Positions 7,966 to 16,484 are shown, counted from the first letter of the stretch. The stretch: 63,842 nucleotides of DNA from Cesiribacter sp. SM1 (GCF_020178975.1 NZ_JAHXBU010000001.1:1-63842), one strand, 5' to 3'. The notes: generated by a model not told the origin, from the letters alone. Numbers and translations are program-made.

Positions 7966-9516
7966 CTAATACAAATCCCAGTTACCGTTTAAATAATAGC
8001 GGTACAGCACAGGGTCATTTACTTTGTTTATTTCTATACTGTCGGTGCTGACGTCATAAATATCTTTACCGAAAGAGCTGAGCAGCGACATAGCCTCTCC
8101 ATTGATCCAGCGGGTTTCTACATCTTCAAACTTTAGACGGGTAAGGGCTTTCTTTAGCTGCAGGGGCGAAGCGACTTCCTTTTTCATACCCAGCACCCAG
8201 CCCCACTCACCCATAGTGATAATCTGGTTATGCATGGGAACTGTAGAAAATCCGGCTTCCTGAATGGTAAGGTCTATGCACCTGAATGCCCGTGTGGCAA
8301 AGTAGGGGCTGCCGGCTTGTGTAATGATTACGCCATATTGCTGCAGCCTGCGGTGCACCATGCTGTAAAACTCATGGCTGTACAGCTTTGCAAGCTCAGC
8401 ATTGTTTGGATCGGGAAAATCCATGATCACCACATCATAGAACGCCGTATCTTTTTGCAGAAAAACAAAGCCATCGGCATTGATGATCTTTACCTTTTTA
8501 TCAGAGAGTGCTCCTTTGTTTAGGTTTTTCAGTACCGGATGGCTGGTACCCAGCTCGGTCATAAGTGGATCCAGGTCTACCAGCGTAATGGTTTCTACGG
8601 AAGGGTATTTTAAGATTTCCCGAACAGCGCAACCATCGCCCCCACCCAGTACAAGCACCTTGCGGGGATTTTGCTGTAATTGCATGGCAGGGTGAACCAG
8701 GGGCTCGTGGTACATGGTTTCGTCGAGTGTGCTTAGCTGCTGATTGCCATTGATGTACAGCCAGAAATCGTTCTGCCATTGTGTAATCACTATTTTCTGG
8801 TATTTACTCTGAGCAGAATACACAATTTTATCTTTATACCGACGCTGCTCCCCATGCAGCACAATAGGCTGGGCCAGCATAATGCCTGCAAAGAGTAGCG
8901 CAGCCACACCACCCAGCATAGTGCCATACTGCAGGCGCATGCGTGGTAATATTCCCCGCCACACTAGCCACACCATGGCCACGGTTACGCTAAAGTTGAT
9001 AAAAGCCAGCACAAAAGGAGTGTAGGTAAGACCCAGGAAGGGCAGGCCCACAAAAGCAAAGAAGATACCCCCTAACAGGCTGCCATAATAATCTTTCTCC
9101 AGAATGGAAGATACATTAACCCGCAGGCTCTCAAACTCATCATTTAGCCTGATCACCAGCGGAATTTCCATACCAATCAGCAGTCCTATGATAATGCTGA
9201 AGCTGTAAATGATCAAGCCGGTATACTCTGTGTAGGCGGCAGCAGTAAAAGCAGCCAGTGATGAGAGCGAGGTAAAGATGGTGAGGAGCAGCTCTATGAT
9301 GATGAACTTCTGCAGCAGGTCATGTTCAAAATATTTCGAAAGCCTGCTTCCAAAGCCCATCGAAAATAGCATGGTAGATATGATGAGCGCCCACTGTACA
9401 GTAGAATCACCAATAAAATAGGAGGCCAGGGTAGAAAGAACATATTCCGCCACCACACCGGAGAGCCCTGTGGCAAACAGGGCTGCTTTCAACACAAAGG
9501 AACTAACGTTCTTCAC
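7966..9516 (-). CDS. Membrane-fused spermidine synthase-like protein
   Basis: A 516-residue fusion. Residues 1-220 contain about six or seven transmembrane helices. Residues 225-460 are an aminopropyltransferase domain with the AdoMet-binding loop VLVLGGGDG at 287-295, the acidic VDLDP at 313-317, YHEPLVHPA at 269-277 and the MDFPDP catalytic segment. It probably moves an aminopropyl group from decarboxylated AdoMet to an amine at the membrane. The product may differ from soluble SpeE because membrane-fused members occur in stress operons. It follows DUF350 by 13 bp and precedes the SpeD-like gene by 3 bp, so synthase and cofactor supplier are co-expressed with envelope-stress genes. Confidence 0.92.
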   Translation of the reverse strand: MKNVSSFVLKAALFATGLSGVVAEYVLSTLASYFIGDSTVQWALIISTMLFSMGFGSRLSKYFEHDLLQKFIIIELLLTIFTSLSSLAAFTAAAYTEYTGLIIYSFSIIIGLLIGMEIPLVIRLNDEFESLRVNVSSILEKDYYGSLLGGIFFAFVGLPFLGLTYTPFVLAFINFSVTVAMVWLVWRGILPRMRLQYGTMLGGVAALLFAGIMLAQPIVLHGEQRRYKDKIVYSAQSKYQKIVITQWQNDFWLYINGNQQLSTLDETMYHEPLVHPAMQLQQNPRKVLVLGGGDGCAVREILKYPSVETITLVDLDPLMTELGTSHPVLKNLNKGALSDKKVKIINADGFVFLQKDTAFYDVVIMDFPDPNNAELAKLYSHEFYSMVHRRLQQYGVIITQAGSPYFATRAFRCIDLTIQEAGFSTVPMHNQIITMGEWGWVLGMKKEVASPLQLKKALTRLKFEDVETRWINGEAMSLLSSFGKDIYDVSTDSIEINKVNDPVLYRYYLNGNWDLY

Positions 9517-9529
9517 AAATAAAGGATAA

Positions 9530-10378
9530 TTATATACTCCAGGTAATCAGCACCGATCCGCCTATGTAGGCAAAAGCTTCTATAAAAGCCACTCCAATGT
9601 TAGGATTTGCCTGAGCCACCAGCTCATCGTTAAAGTTTCGGCCAGGCAGGAGCAGCTTATCGGCTACCACCCTCACCACCGGCAAAAACACCAGGCCTAC
9701 GGCTATCTCTATGCCTACATTGCTAAGGTTCTCCTGCCAGGATTCAAACTCGCCCGAAAGCCCATAGCGAATCAGGTTGGCAATAGCAATCAAAGCACCG
9801 GCAAAGGCCACGCCAACTGCAACATTTCCCCTTTGCAGTTGTTCCTGCAGGTTAATTTTGGTGAAAGCTGAATAAAACAATGCCGTTACGATAAGCATTA
9901 GCTGTCCGATGGCCCAAAAGGCCAGGGCTGTGACAACAGACCCCCCTTCGCCGGAAACACTGCCCAGCAGCACAAGGCCTGTTGCTACGGCTATGGCCGC
10001 TTCTGCTACACCTACTGCAACATTGCGCTTGACTGTTATTTCATCGCGGATAGAAAAACGACGCAGAATAACCTTGTCATTGATGATGAGGGAAATGTTC
10101 AGCAACAGGATAGAGAGCAATCCATAAATACTGATGTCGATAACATCCTGTACCAGTCCGTGAGAGGGGCCGATAATGGCACTGCCAATGGCCAGCAGCA
10201 TGCCCAGGTAGTATCCAACATGGGCTATGATAAAAGCAAAGTTATCGTGCTCTACCAGCTCTTTGTTAATCTCGATCTTTCTGTGAAACAGCCCGAATAC
10301 CAGCCTGCCCACAACGAAAAGCACAAAGCACAAAGCCAGGTAAATAAGAGAGGTGATCAATGCATCGAGGAAATCCAT
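9530..10378 (-). CDS. DUF350 family membrane protein (YjfL-like, duplicated)
   Basis: The 282-residue protein has about eight transmembrane helices and two DUF350 units. A short motif recurs four times at helix starts: DNFAFIIAHVG, RNVAVGVAEAA, GNVAVGVAFAG and PNIGVAFIEAF. This is the internal repeat of DUF350 proteins such as E. coli YjfL, here as a double-length version. DUF350 proteins are inner-membrane proteins of unknown biochemistry found next to PspA homologues and polyamine or glutathionylspermidine enzymes. It lies 88 bp after the lipoprotein gene and 13 bp before the spermidine synthase. Its role in membrane stress is inferred from neighbours. Confidence 0.9.
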   Translation of the reverse strand: MDFLDALITSLIYLALCFVLFVVGRLVFGLFHRKIEINKELVEHDNFAFIIAHVGYYLGMLLAIGSAIIGPSHGLVQDVIDISIYGLLSILLLNISLIINDKVILRRFSIRDEITVKRNVAVGVAEAAIAVATGLVLLGSVSGEGGSVVTALAFWAIGQLMLIVTALFYSAFTKINLQEQLQRGNVAVGVAFAGALIAIANLIRYGLSGEFESWQENLSNVGIEIAVGLVFLPVVRVVADKLLLPGRNFNDELVAQANPNIGVAFIEAFAYIGGSVLITWSI

Positions 10379-10466
10379 GATGTTGGGGGATGGGGTGTGA
10401 GATTACTTGTATCGGGTGTTGTAGCTAAAGAACTCCTACTTCATTGGTTGGTGTTTAATGCCGGGC

Positions 10467-11186
10467 TTATTTTCCAAACCCGCCTCCACGAGAACGGGTG
10501 CTGCTGGAGCCATTATAGCGCGTGCCTGAGCGGCTTACGCTGTTGCGCACCTTGTCTTTAAATGAGCTGCTCTGCCGGTTCCAGCTGCTGCCACTATAAA
10601 CCTGGCGGGTGTAACTGCCGCCGGTGCCAAAAATACGACCACCAGATCCGGTAGAACCATAATATGGCTTTCTGCCCCAGTAGTCAGTGCGGTAAGTGTC
10701 GTAGTAGGAGCGTCTAACAGGATAGGTGGCCAGGTTAAACATGCTGTTGAGGAACATATACTGCCCGTAAAATTCCCAGAAAGAGGTGCCGTTCCTTTCT
10801 ACCCATTGTCCATACTGCTCATTGCCAACAAAATTGTTGTAGCCGGGAGGAGCCGCTGTTTTAGTAAGCTTGCCATCTTCGCTTTTGCTCACCAACTCCA
10901 TGCCCATATCGTCTATGTGCTTACTGAATAATGCTTCCGGAACCTGCACCCAGTCGGTAAGCCGCTTTTCCGGTGCTTCACCTTTTTTTATTTCAATGAT
11001 TTCGTACTGGTGGTAATAATCCTCAAAAACAGTACCTTCTACATTCATATCATGCAGAATGATGGAGTAGGCGGGCACATCAGACAAATCTCTAATAAGG
11101 TTATCGAGCGGGCTTTTTTCAAAGTCATTACCACACGATGTCAATACAAAGGCAAGGAGGGTGAATACTGCTAATTTTCGAATCAT
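10467..11186 (-). CDS. Lipoprotein with Gly/Ser/Arg-rich tail
   Basis: The 239-residue product begins with a lipoprotein signal with lipobox VLTSC (Cys18). Residues 20-130 are a soluble region. From about 150 the chain becomes rich in Tyr, Gly, Ser and Arg and ends RSRGGGFGK, a low-complexity tail likely to be disordered at the envelope. Its start overlaps the DUF4178 stop by 4 bp (ATGA), which indicates translational coupling. In the E. coli yjfIJKLM operon, YjfM (DUF1190) is likewise an envelope protein with a Gly/Ser-rich tail at a comparable position, so this may be the functional counterpart; the sequence match is not strong enough to assign the family. Confidence 0.75.
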   Translation of the reverse strand: MIRKLAVFTLLAFVLTSCGNDFEKSPLDNLIRDLSDVPAYSIILHDMNVEGTVFEDYYHQYEIIEIKKGEAPEKRLTDWVQVPEALFSKHIDDMGMELVSKSEDGKLTKTAAPPGYNNFVGNEQYGQWVERNGTSFWEFYGQYMFLNSMFNLATYPVRRSYYDTYRTDYWGRKPYYGSTGSGGRIFGTGGSYTRQVYSGSSWNRQSSSFKDKVRNSVSRSGTRYNGSSSTRSRGGGFGK

Positions 11187-11743
11187 GTAGCCGCTTGTTT
11201 TGCAGGAATAATATTACTAATCTCAAAGACTCTCAATACCTTGCCAACAGATGCCTCAAACTCACGCTCGCCCCACTGCTCAATGTTCAGGGTGTGGGTT
11301 TCGGTTTCGTCGTAATAGGTCCAGGAGATGTGCTCCACCCACTGGTCGGGCGTGTCTTCTTCATTAAAATAGCCAGGGCTTTCTCCTTCCAGGTGATATT
11401 CAATTCCTTTGAATACAATTTTTTTGGGCGGTTGCCCATGCTTGCTGATGTAATCCGACAGCTCGGGGTCTACAGAAGTTGGTTTTACCTTTTCGCAAAG
11501 CTGCAGCTCCAGTTCATCATCTTCTTCTACATGCAGAAAGCGAGTTTCCCTGCCATTAAAGACTTTGTACTCACGGGTAAAAAAATGATTGCCCCAATCG
11601 TAATTGTACACTTCTTTTACCTCCCAGGAGCTGAGGTCATAATCAAAGATATATCCCTTTTTCATTTTAGCTACGCTTAGGTTCAGGGGGTCTATCTCTT
11701 CCCGATTTTCTTTTTTACCGAACAGATTATCAAAAAAACCCAT
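11183..11743 (-). CDS. DUF4178 protein
   Basis: A 186-residue cytoplasmic protein that begins with FFDNLFGKK, an amphipathic lead often seen in this family. The core matches DUF4178: KKGYIFDYDLSSWEVKEVY followed by a strand-rich domain with FKGIEYHLEGESPGYF and WTYYDETETHTLNIEQW. DUF4178 is of unknown function but recurs next to PspA, DUF350 and membrane spermidine synthases, in the position held by YjfK (DUF2491) in E. coli. It lies 8 bp after pspA and overlaps the lipoprotein gene by 4 bp. Confidence 0.85.
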   Translation of the reverse strand: MGFFDNLFGKKENREEIDPLNLSVAKMKKGYIFDYDLSSWEVKEVYNYDWGNHFFTREYKVFNGRETRFLHVEEDDELELQLCEKVKPTSVDPELSDYISKHGQPPKKIVFKGIEYHLEGESPGYFNEEDTPDQWVEHISWTYYDETETHTLNIEQWGEREFEASVGKVLRVFEISNIIPAKQAAT

Positions 11744-11751
11744 AGTGCTGC

Positions 11752-12459
11752 TTATTTTTTATCCTGTGCCATTTTTGCTTTGAGTGCTGCCAGGGCATCA
11801 GATTGTGTGCCACTACCTGCTGCCAAGGCAGCATCAATTTCACTGTCCAGACTTCTGGACTCGTTGGCAATCTGTCCATAGCTTTCTGCCATAGCTTCTT
11901 CCTGAGCCACCCTTTCTTTCATGCGCTCCAGCATGCTCACAGTGCCGGAGGCGTCAACCTGCGCCAGTTGCTTATTCAGGTTAATGGTTGCCTTGTTTAC
12001 CTTGTCTCTTGCCTTCAGGGTTTTCAGCTCGTTTTCGTAGGTGCTGATGGTGGAGCGCAGCTGGCGTGTTTTAGTTTCAATCTGTGCTACTGATTGATCG
12101 AACTGCTCTTTATCTCGCAAGGAGCTTGCGTAGAGCTCTTCAGACTCACTTTTTCGCTGCAGGGCTTCTGCTGCCAGACGGTCTGCTTCTGCGGCATTAA
12201 GCTCGCCCCGCTGTGCTTTTTGCAACAGCTTAATGGCTTTGTTTTCATAATCTGCTGCCTGGCTTTTGTACCTGTGCATGTCGTTGTTGGCACGTATGGC
12301 CATGGCTTTCACCTCGGCTAGGGCTTCCAGGCTTCTGTTCAAATCTACCTTCAGGTCTTTGATGCCCTGTTCGGTGAGTTTGATGGGATCTTCGAGGTTA
12401 TTGATGGCAGCGTGTGCCTCTGCCTGGCCTATTTTGAATAATCTGCTTAAAAGTCCCAT
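11752..12459 (-). CDS. PspA/IM30 (YjfJ-like) membrane-stress protein
   Basis: The 235-residue protein is almost wholly alpha-helical coiled coil, as in PspA/Vipp1. It opens with the amphipathic segment MGLLSRLFKIGQAEAHAAI and the PspA signature EDPIKLTEQGIKDLK, then long heptad stretches to about residue 190, and ends in AALKAKMAQ. PspA proteins are ESCRT-III-like: they assemble on damaged inner membrane and limit proton leakage. The length and neighbours fit the YjfJ branch rather than PspA with PspB/PspC, which are absent. It is second in the operon, 6 bp after the YjfI-like gene. Confidence 0.93.
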   Translation of the reverse strand: MGLLSRLFKIGQAEAHAAINNLEDPIKLTEQGIKDLKVDLNRSLEALAEVKAMAIRANNDMHRYKSQAADYENKAIKLLQKAQRGELNAAEADRLAAEALQRKSESEELYASSLRDKEQFDQSVAQIETKTRQLRSTISTYENELKTLKARDKVNKATINLNKQLAQVDASGTVSMLERMKERVAQEEAMAESYGQIANESRSLDSEIDAALAAGSGTQSDALAALKAKMAQDKK

Positions 12460-12465
12460 GATGTT

Positions 12466-12861
12466 TTAGTTTTTAGAGAATTCAAGTAACTGATCGGTGT
12501 ATTCGATCATCAGCAACTCCAGTGCCTGTAATGTTCCCTGGAGCTCGTTCAGGTCCAGGTTTTCCAGTTGTAGAGTGTCCCTGAAGATTACCTGCTTCCC
12601 TGTATCATCGAGTGCAAAAGCACCATGAACCATCTCTCTGTTCTTCTTCAAAAGTTCCTTGAAGGTGGTTAAGTTGTCGCTGTTCATGGCGAATAGGTGC
12701 TGTTCCATGATTAGGATAGGATCCGTGCAGATCAGCACCAGGTTTTTGATGCCAGCCTCTTCTTTGTCGGCTACCAGTACATTGTCATCCGGAAACTCTT
12801 TGATAATGGCAATATCGAGGTCCAGTAAATAGTCTTTAACTTTTGTATAATAGGGATCCAT
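12466..12861 (-). CDS. YjfI/DUF2170-like protein, first gene of the PspA operon
   Basis: I chose the start MDPYYTKVKDYL at 12861 because the longer frame to 12957 adds a glutamine-rich lead unlike the family. The 131-residue product has a central CTDPILIMEQHLFAM and the segment LKKNREMVHGAFALDDTGKQVIFRDTL, then a C-terminal helix pair. This strand-helix order resembles YjfI (DUF2170) and type III secretion chaperone-like folds that bind partner proteins. It directly precedes pspA, as yjfI precedes yjfJ in E. coli. The family call rests on layout and context more than on strong motifs. Confidence 0.65.
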   Translation of the reverse strand: MDPYYTKVKDYLLDLDIAIIKEFPDDNVLVADKEEAGIKNLVLICTDPILIMEQHLFAMNSDNLTTFKELLKKNREMVHGAFALDDTGKQVIFRDTLQLENLDLNELQGTLQALELLMIEYTDQLLEFSKN

Positions 12862-13205
12862 AATGGCTGCTATCAGAAAATAGATGAGAGTGTCACATTG
12901 AATCTGCTGCTGTTGCTGTAGAGCAGTCTGCTCTCCAAATTCTTCCCATATTATCATATGTTAAGGAAAGCTCCAAAACTGATAAAGTAAACTTTGTTAA
13001 AAAACAGGGGAATGGTTCAATGAGTTGTTGTTATGCAACAGCCACAACAGAATAAAGTAAGGGGCTTTCAACGCTTTTTTTCATTGAACAACATAACAGA
13101 TATTTTACGTCCATCAAGTATTGGCGGCGAGCAGCCCCTGCTATATTTTAATCAGGTTGTGTCTGATGAGTCAAGCGAGAGGGTGTTCTTTTGCAGTTTC
13201 TCTAA
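12862..13205. other. Upstream region of the PspA operon
   Basis: About 340 bp, AT-rich, between the operon start and an IS5 remnant. The operon promoter should be here. I could not identify a convincing promoter, sigma-54 site or operator. Confidence 0.4.
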
Positions 13206-13600
13206 ATGAGAAGATATGAGCTATCAGTTGAACAGTGGGAGAAAATAGGTAGTTTATATCCAGATAGTAAAGGTAAGCCTGGAAGTCAATGGAGGGACCA
13301 TCACATGGTATTGCACGGGATGTTCTGGGTGTTCAATAGCGGGATCTTCCGGAACACTATGATAAGTGGAAAATAGCATATGATTGGTTTAGGCAGTGTC
13401 GTATAGACGAATTCTATAATAAGCTACTGGCATGGCTTTAGCTAGAGCGAAAGAGGAAAGTCTGATAGATTAGAATTCATGGCAGGTTGACTCCATCGCA
13501 GTAAGAGCGCAGAAGTCAGCTGCTGGCGCTGGCCTAAAACGAGGTTCATGCCCGACGAATATCATCTAAGAGAGCAGGAACCATAGATCACGATGTGAGT
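13206..13600 (+). pseudogene. IS5-family transposase remnant
   Basis: The frame from 13206 reads MRRYELSVEQWEKIGSLYP, then SQWRDHHMVLHGMFWVF, the N-terminal DUF4096 region of IS5-type transposases. It loses frame near 13345 where several residues are deleted, and continues in another frame as LPEHYDKWKIAYDWFRQC to a stop at 13441. A later piece (about 13485-13560) reads WQVDSIAVRAQKSAAGAGLKR, which corresponds to the first catalytic Asp region WYVDST. The gene is therefore an old, multiply damaged copy without recognisable ends. It differs from other ISs in the window in having no GC-rich micro-insertion. Confidence 0.75.
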
Positions 13601-13632
13601 ACATTGGAAAGGAGCAAGTTAGCAGCTAGTAG

Positions 13633-14049
13633 CGACACTTGCTCGAGAAATATGGCTCAGGAACGGCTCCACTGCCGACCCCGCTCGATCTATACCGGGA
13701 GCTGCTAACGGCAACGTCAGATTCACTCCAACACCTGCTGCACGACATTTTCGCGGCACACACCTTTTGGGAACTCGAAACGAATAAAGCTACTGCCAGA
13801 CAAAATAATGCAGGAAAATGTGAAGTGGACCTCGATGTGAAGGCAAGTAAGGTGGTGGTGGATATGAATGGTTTGGAGGCCCTTGTCCCGATGAATGACT
13901 GGATAGAGATTAGGGAATTTGCTCCCGCTGAGAAGGGTTTAGCGTCCGACAAACCAATCTACTTGCAGAAATATGGCATCCACTCTGGTGCGCAGACAAC
14001 TGTGGTGACGGTGCTGAGCAAACTTGTACACGCTGCCATCAATTCTTAG
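13633..14049 (+). pseudogene. C-terminal fragment of an M1-aminopeptidase/ABC-permease type membrane protein
   Basis: An in-frame TAG at 13630 precedes about 138 open codons. They read TPLDLYRELLTATSDSLQ, then FAAHTFWELETN, VPMNDWIEI and KPIYLQKYGIHSGAQTTV. This is the C-terminal end of the large Bacteroidota proteins that fuse ABC-2-type membrane segments with an M1 (gluzincin) peptidase domain, which normally exceed 1000 residues. The membrane part and HExxH motif are missing, and the usual last residues AGIDPYN are altered to HAAINS. It is a relic, abutting the IS5 remnant, which may have helped remove the rest. Confidence 0.7.
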
Positions 14050-14141
14050 TATCTGCTAATTGATTTTGAGATTGGCATAACCTGGTGGAAGTCACGAGAG
14101 TGAGATATAATCTATGACAATACTGTCCTACATCCCGAATA

Positions 14142-14549
14142 CTAGTCAAACTTCCTGAAGGGTATTAAAGCCAGGGATACGCTGTTGATGTCTACTGAAA
14201 TATCGTTTGTAGGATGCATGTTGGATATTGAATGAAAGTATCTAAGGGTCACGCCCCCTGTCAGCTTCCAAATAGGTCTGTACACGCCTACCCCACCCCA
14301 AAAGCCATGTTCATTATCAGAAAGTGCTAAGGCTTCTCCCTCACTCTTTTGAACAATATTTTGGTAAACCATTTCGCTTTCCCTTCTGGTGCTGGTGTGG
14401 AGGTAACGACTGAAGTAGCCTCCTGCATTAAAAAATATTGTGCTTTTTCTTCTAAAGAAGGAATATCGCAGCGATACAGGTATCAGCAAGCTCGAAAGAT
14501 CGATATAGGTGTTGTGATAGTGTTGTCTGAACCCCTCATCAACGATCAC
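14142..14549 (-). pseudogene. C-terminal fragment of an outer-membrane beta-barrel protein
   Basis: About 135 codons read as barrel strands: LSSLLIPVSLRYSFF, STIFFNAGGYFSRYL, HGFWGGVGVYRPIWKLTGG and a final SVSLALIPFRKFD. The pattern fits PF13568-type porin-family barrels of Bacteroidota. There is no signal peptide; the open frame continues some 80 bp upstream, without a plausible start, to an in-frame stop next to the left end of the IS3 element at 14632. I infer that the 5' half was lost in the rearrangement that accompanied that IS. Confidence 0.65.
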
Positions 14550-14717
14550 AAAATTTGAAAAGCAGATTAAATTTAAGGCAAGTGGACACTACCGGCTTGA
14601 TTGTAAACTTGTAACGGTTGCAGCGGTGGCTTGTAAGCTCCCCCTTTTTAGGACTATCTAGAAGTAGAGAATTCTACTCATTTTCAAATAAAGGTCGATA
14701 GCTACTACTATCGTTAT

Positions 14718-14766
14718 GGGTGTTAATTGTGGGTAACTCCGCAGGGGTTATCCACAATTAACACCC
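14718..14766. terminator. 15-bp perfect inverted repeat at the end of IS-a orfB
   Basis: GGGTGTTAATTGTGG at 14718-14732 and its exact complement at 14752-14766, with a 19-bp loop. It overlaps the last codons and stop of orfB. It lacks a clear T-run, so it may end transcription, block readthrough, or simply be a structural part of the IS end. Confidence 0.55.
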
Positions 14767-15391
14767 TGGTTGCTCTATGGGCATACTCCACTGGACTCAT
14801 TCCATTTAGACTGTCATGAGGCCTGAAGTGGTTGTAATCCTGCATCCATTTTTCGGTGATTGCCCGTACTTCATCTAAGGTATCGAAGATATAAACATCC
14901 AGTACATTTCTTCTGTAGGTTCCGTTGAATCGTTCTACAAAAGCATTCTGCGTTGGCTTGCCAGGCTGAATATAGCAGAACTCGATACCATGCATTTTGC
15001 TCCATTCCTCCATGAGTGAGGCGATAAACTCTGGTCCATTATCCATTCTGATTTTTCTGGGCTTTTGCCTTCTTCTGATCAGGTGGTTGAGCACCCAGAC
15101 CACTCTGTTGCTCTTCAGGGAATAGTCGATTTCGATATGCAGTGCTTCTCTATTGAAGTCATCCATCACATTAAAAGATCTGAACTTGCGGCCATTATCC
15201 AGTGCATCACTCATAAAGTCAATCGACCAAGTGTCATTAAGCTTTGAGGGAACCTCCAGAGGCTCTTTCACCCGCTGGGGAAGCCTTTTCTTCACTTTCC
15301 TTCTGATGCTTAAGCCAAAGCTCTTATAGATCCTATACACCTTTTTGTGGTTCCATGGATTTCCTTCTTTGCGCAGCCTATCGTAGGCTTT

Positions 15392-15405
15392 CCGCGCGGC
15401 GGCCG
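15392..15405. other. 14-bp GC-rich micro-insertion in IS-a orfB
   Basis: CCGCGCGGCGGCCG (plus strand) separates GFW from [10 protein letters not shown]. Removing exactly 14 bp rejoins the expected orfB frame. It contains the palindrome CCGCGCGG. Confidence 0.8.
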
Positions 15406-15800
15406 CCAGAATCCCTCCCTTGGAAAGTCTTCAGCTTTCTGCCGCAGCGCATCCTGCACAGGGACATCATCTTTTTGGCTCTGATAGTAGTAAACTGACT
15501 TGCTTAGATTCAATACACGGCATGCCCTGCTGATACCGCACTGGCTTTCTTTGACGACCTCTTCTGCTATTTGTTTCTTTTGGCAGGGCGCTAGAGCTTT
15601 TTTTCGATGATCTCCTTGGCAATCTTTAGATCCAGCGCCAACTCAGCATACATCTTTTTAAGCCTGGTATTTTCCTCCTCCAGTTCCTTGAGGCGTTTCA
15701 TCTCTTTAGCATCCATGCCGCCGTAGCGTTCCCGCCACTTGTAGAAGGCAGCTTGACTTACGCCATGCTCTCGGCTGATCTCTGCTGCACTCTTCCCTGT

Positions 15801-15816
15801 CGCACCGGCGCCCCGG
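15801..15816. other. 16-bp GC-rich micro-insertion in IS-a orfA
   Basis: CGCACCGGCGCCCCGG (plus strand) separates KEFE from TGKSAAE. Removing 16 bp restores orfA. It contains the palindrome GGCGCC. Confidence 0.8.
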
Positions 15817-15941
15817 CTCAAACTCCTTGAGGATCTTGGAAATCTGTTCGGGGGTAAAGGTCTTTCTTTTCATAGTCTACAGTTTAAAGTTAAGGTGATT
15901 TCCTCTACTTTTAAACTGTCCTATTTTCAGGGGAGCTTACA

Positions 15942-16237
15942 CCATCTCTAGTAAGATCTCCTGCATAAAATACCCTATCACCTTTTTTAAAGAGTGCAAC
16001 ATCATCGCCCTTAGCCTCTACTATGCCGATTGCATCCCATCCGATTACCTTCGGAGTATCCTGTTGTTTATCTTTAAGGCTGTTTTTTCTTATTTTATAA
16101 TCAACAGGGTTGACCGATATAGCTTCAACTTTTACCAAAAGGTCTTTTCCTTTGGCCGTCGGTATCTCTTTATCAAACTCAATAAAGCTATCAGCTTCAT
16201 CAATGGGTAATGACGTTTTAAATCCAATTGCTTTCAT
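15942..16237 (-). pseudogene. Zinc-type alcohol dehydrogenase/quinone oxidoreductase, N-terminal fragment cut by IS-a
   Basis: From the ATG at 16237 about 98 residues read as the GroES-like N-terminal domain of a medium-chain dehydrogenase/quinone reductase: LLVKVEAISVNPVDYKIRK, VIGWDAIGIVEAKG and FKKGDRVFYAGDLTRDG. The frame runs into the right end of the IS3 element at 15941. The expected continuation and the NADPH-binding domain are not on the other side of the IS, so the 3' part has been deleted or moved. The gene is not functional. An in-frame ATG six codons upstream is less likely as start. Confidence 0.85.
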
Positions 16238-16442
16238 AAATCTGTTCCTTTGCATTTGTAGTCTTTCTAAAAACTGCTTCCATCAACTCTTGTGACCTGT
16301 ATTGATGGATCGTTTAGGAAACTGTCGTTATAAATTTACGGAAGTCTCTTGAGGAGAAAAATGTTTCCAAAACTGATCCTGTACATATTCCATCAGGAGA
16401 TTATTCAGCGATATTTACTTGTTCCATAATTCAATAAGCCTG

Positions 16443-16484
16443 ATTTCTTGATTTTACAGCGGTCCTAAATCTAGGAGGGGGTCA
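16443..16484 (+). repeat. Solo right end of an IS3-type element (IS-b)
   Basis: About 42 bp, including TTTCTTGATTTTACAGCGG and ending GGGGGTCA, match almost exactly the right terminus of the IS3 element whose ends lie at 50291 and 53734. No transposase sequence accompanies it, so this is a leftover end. Confidence 0.8.

Larger units (their letters stand above)
14723..15871 (-). pseudogene. IS3-family transposase orfA/orfB, frame-disrupted
   Basis: orfA starts at 15871 with MKRKTFTPEQISKILKEF and resumes as GKSAAEISREHGVSQAAF, an HTH domain with a leucine-zipper-like tail. It ends EIIEKKL at an A-rich slippery site (AAAAAAAG), where the normal -1 slip leads into orfB. orfB has the DDE integrase core: first Asp in [10 protein letters not shown], second in IRMDNGPEF, Glu in [11 protein letters not shown]. 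Catalytic residues are intact. The only two faults I see are the insertions at 15801-15816 in orfA and 15392-15405 in orfB. Without them orfA reads EFETGKSAAE and orfB reads [13 protein letters not shown], as in relatives. Confidence 0.85.
14632..15941 (-). mobile_element. IS3-family insertion sequence (IS-a), inactivated
   Basis: Imperfect terminal inverted repeats bound the element: TGTAAGCTCCCCC from 14632, and the complement of TGTAAGCTCCCCTGAAAA ending at 15941. Homology continues inward (GGACTATCTAGAAGTAGAG against GGACAGTTTAAAAGTAGAG). No target-site duplication is visible, and the truncated genes on the two sides are different, so the copy probably took part in a deletion or exchange. 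The transposase would be made from orfA and orfB by a normal -1 slip, but each reading frame carries one short GC-rich insertion. Confidence 0.88.

Noticed and set aside
13260-13350. GC-rich insertion in the 13.2-kb IS5 remnant
   Set aside because: The frame loss there is explained by a deletion of residues between NSG and DLPEH, not by an insertion.
15590-15610. Frame break between orfA and orfB of the IS3 element at an A7G run
   Set aside because: This is the normal programmed -1 slip of IS3 elements, not decay.
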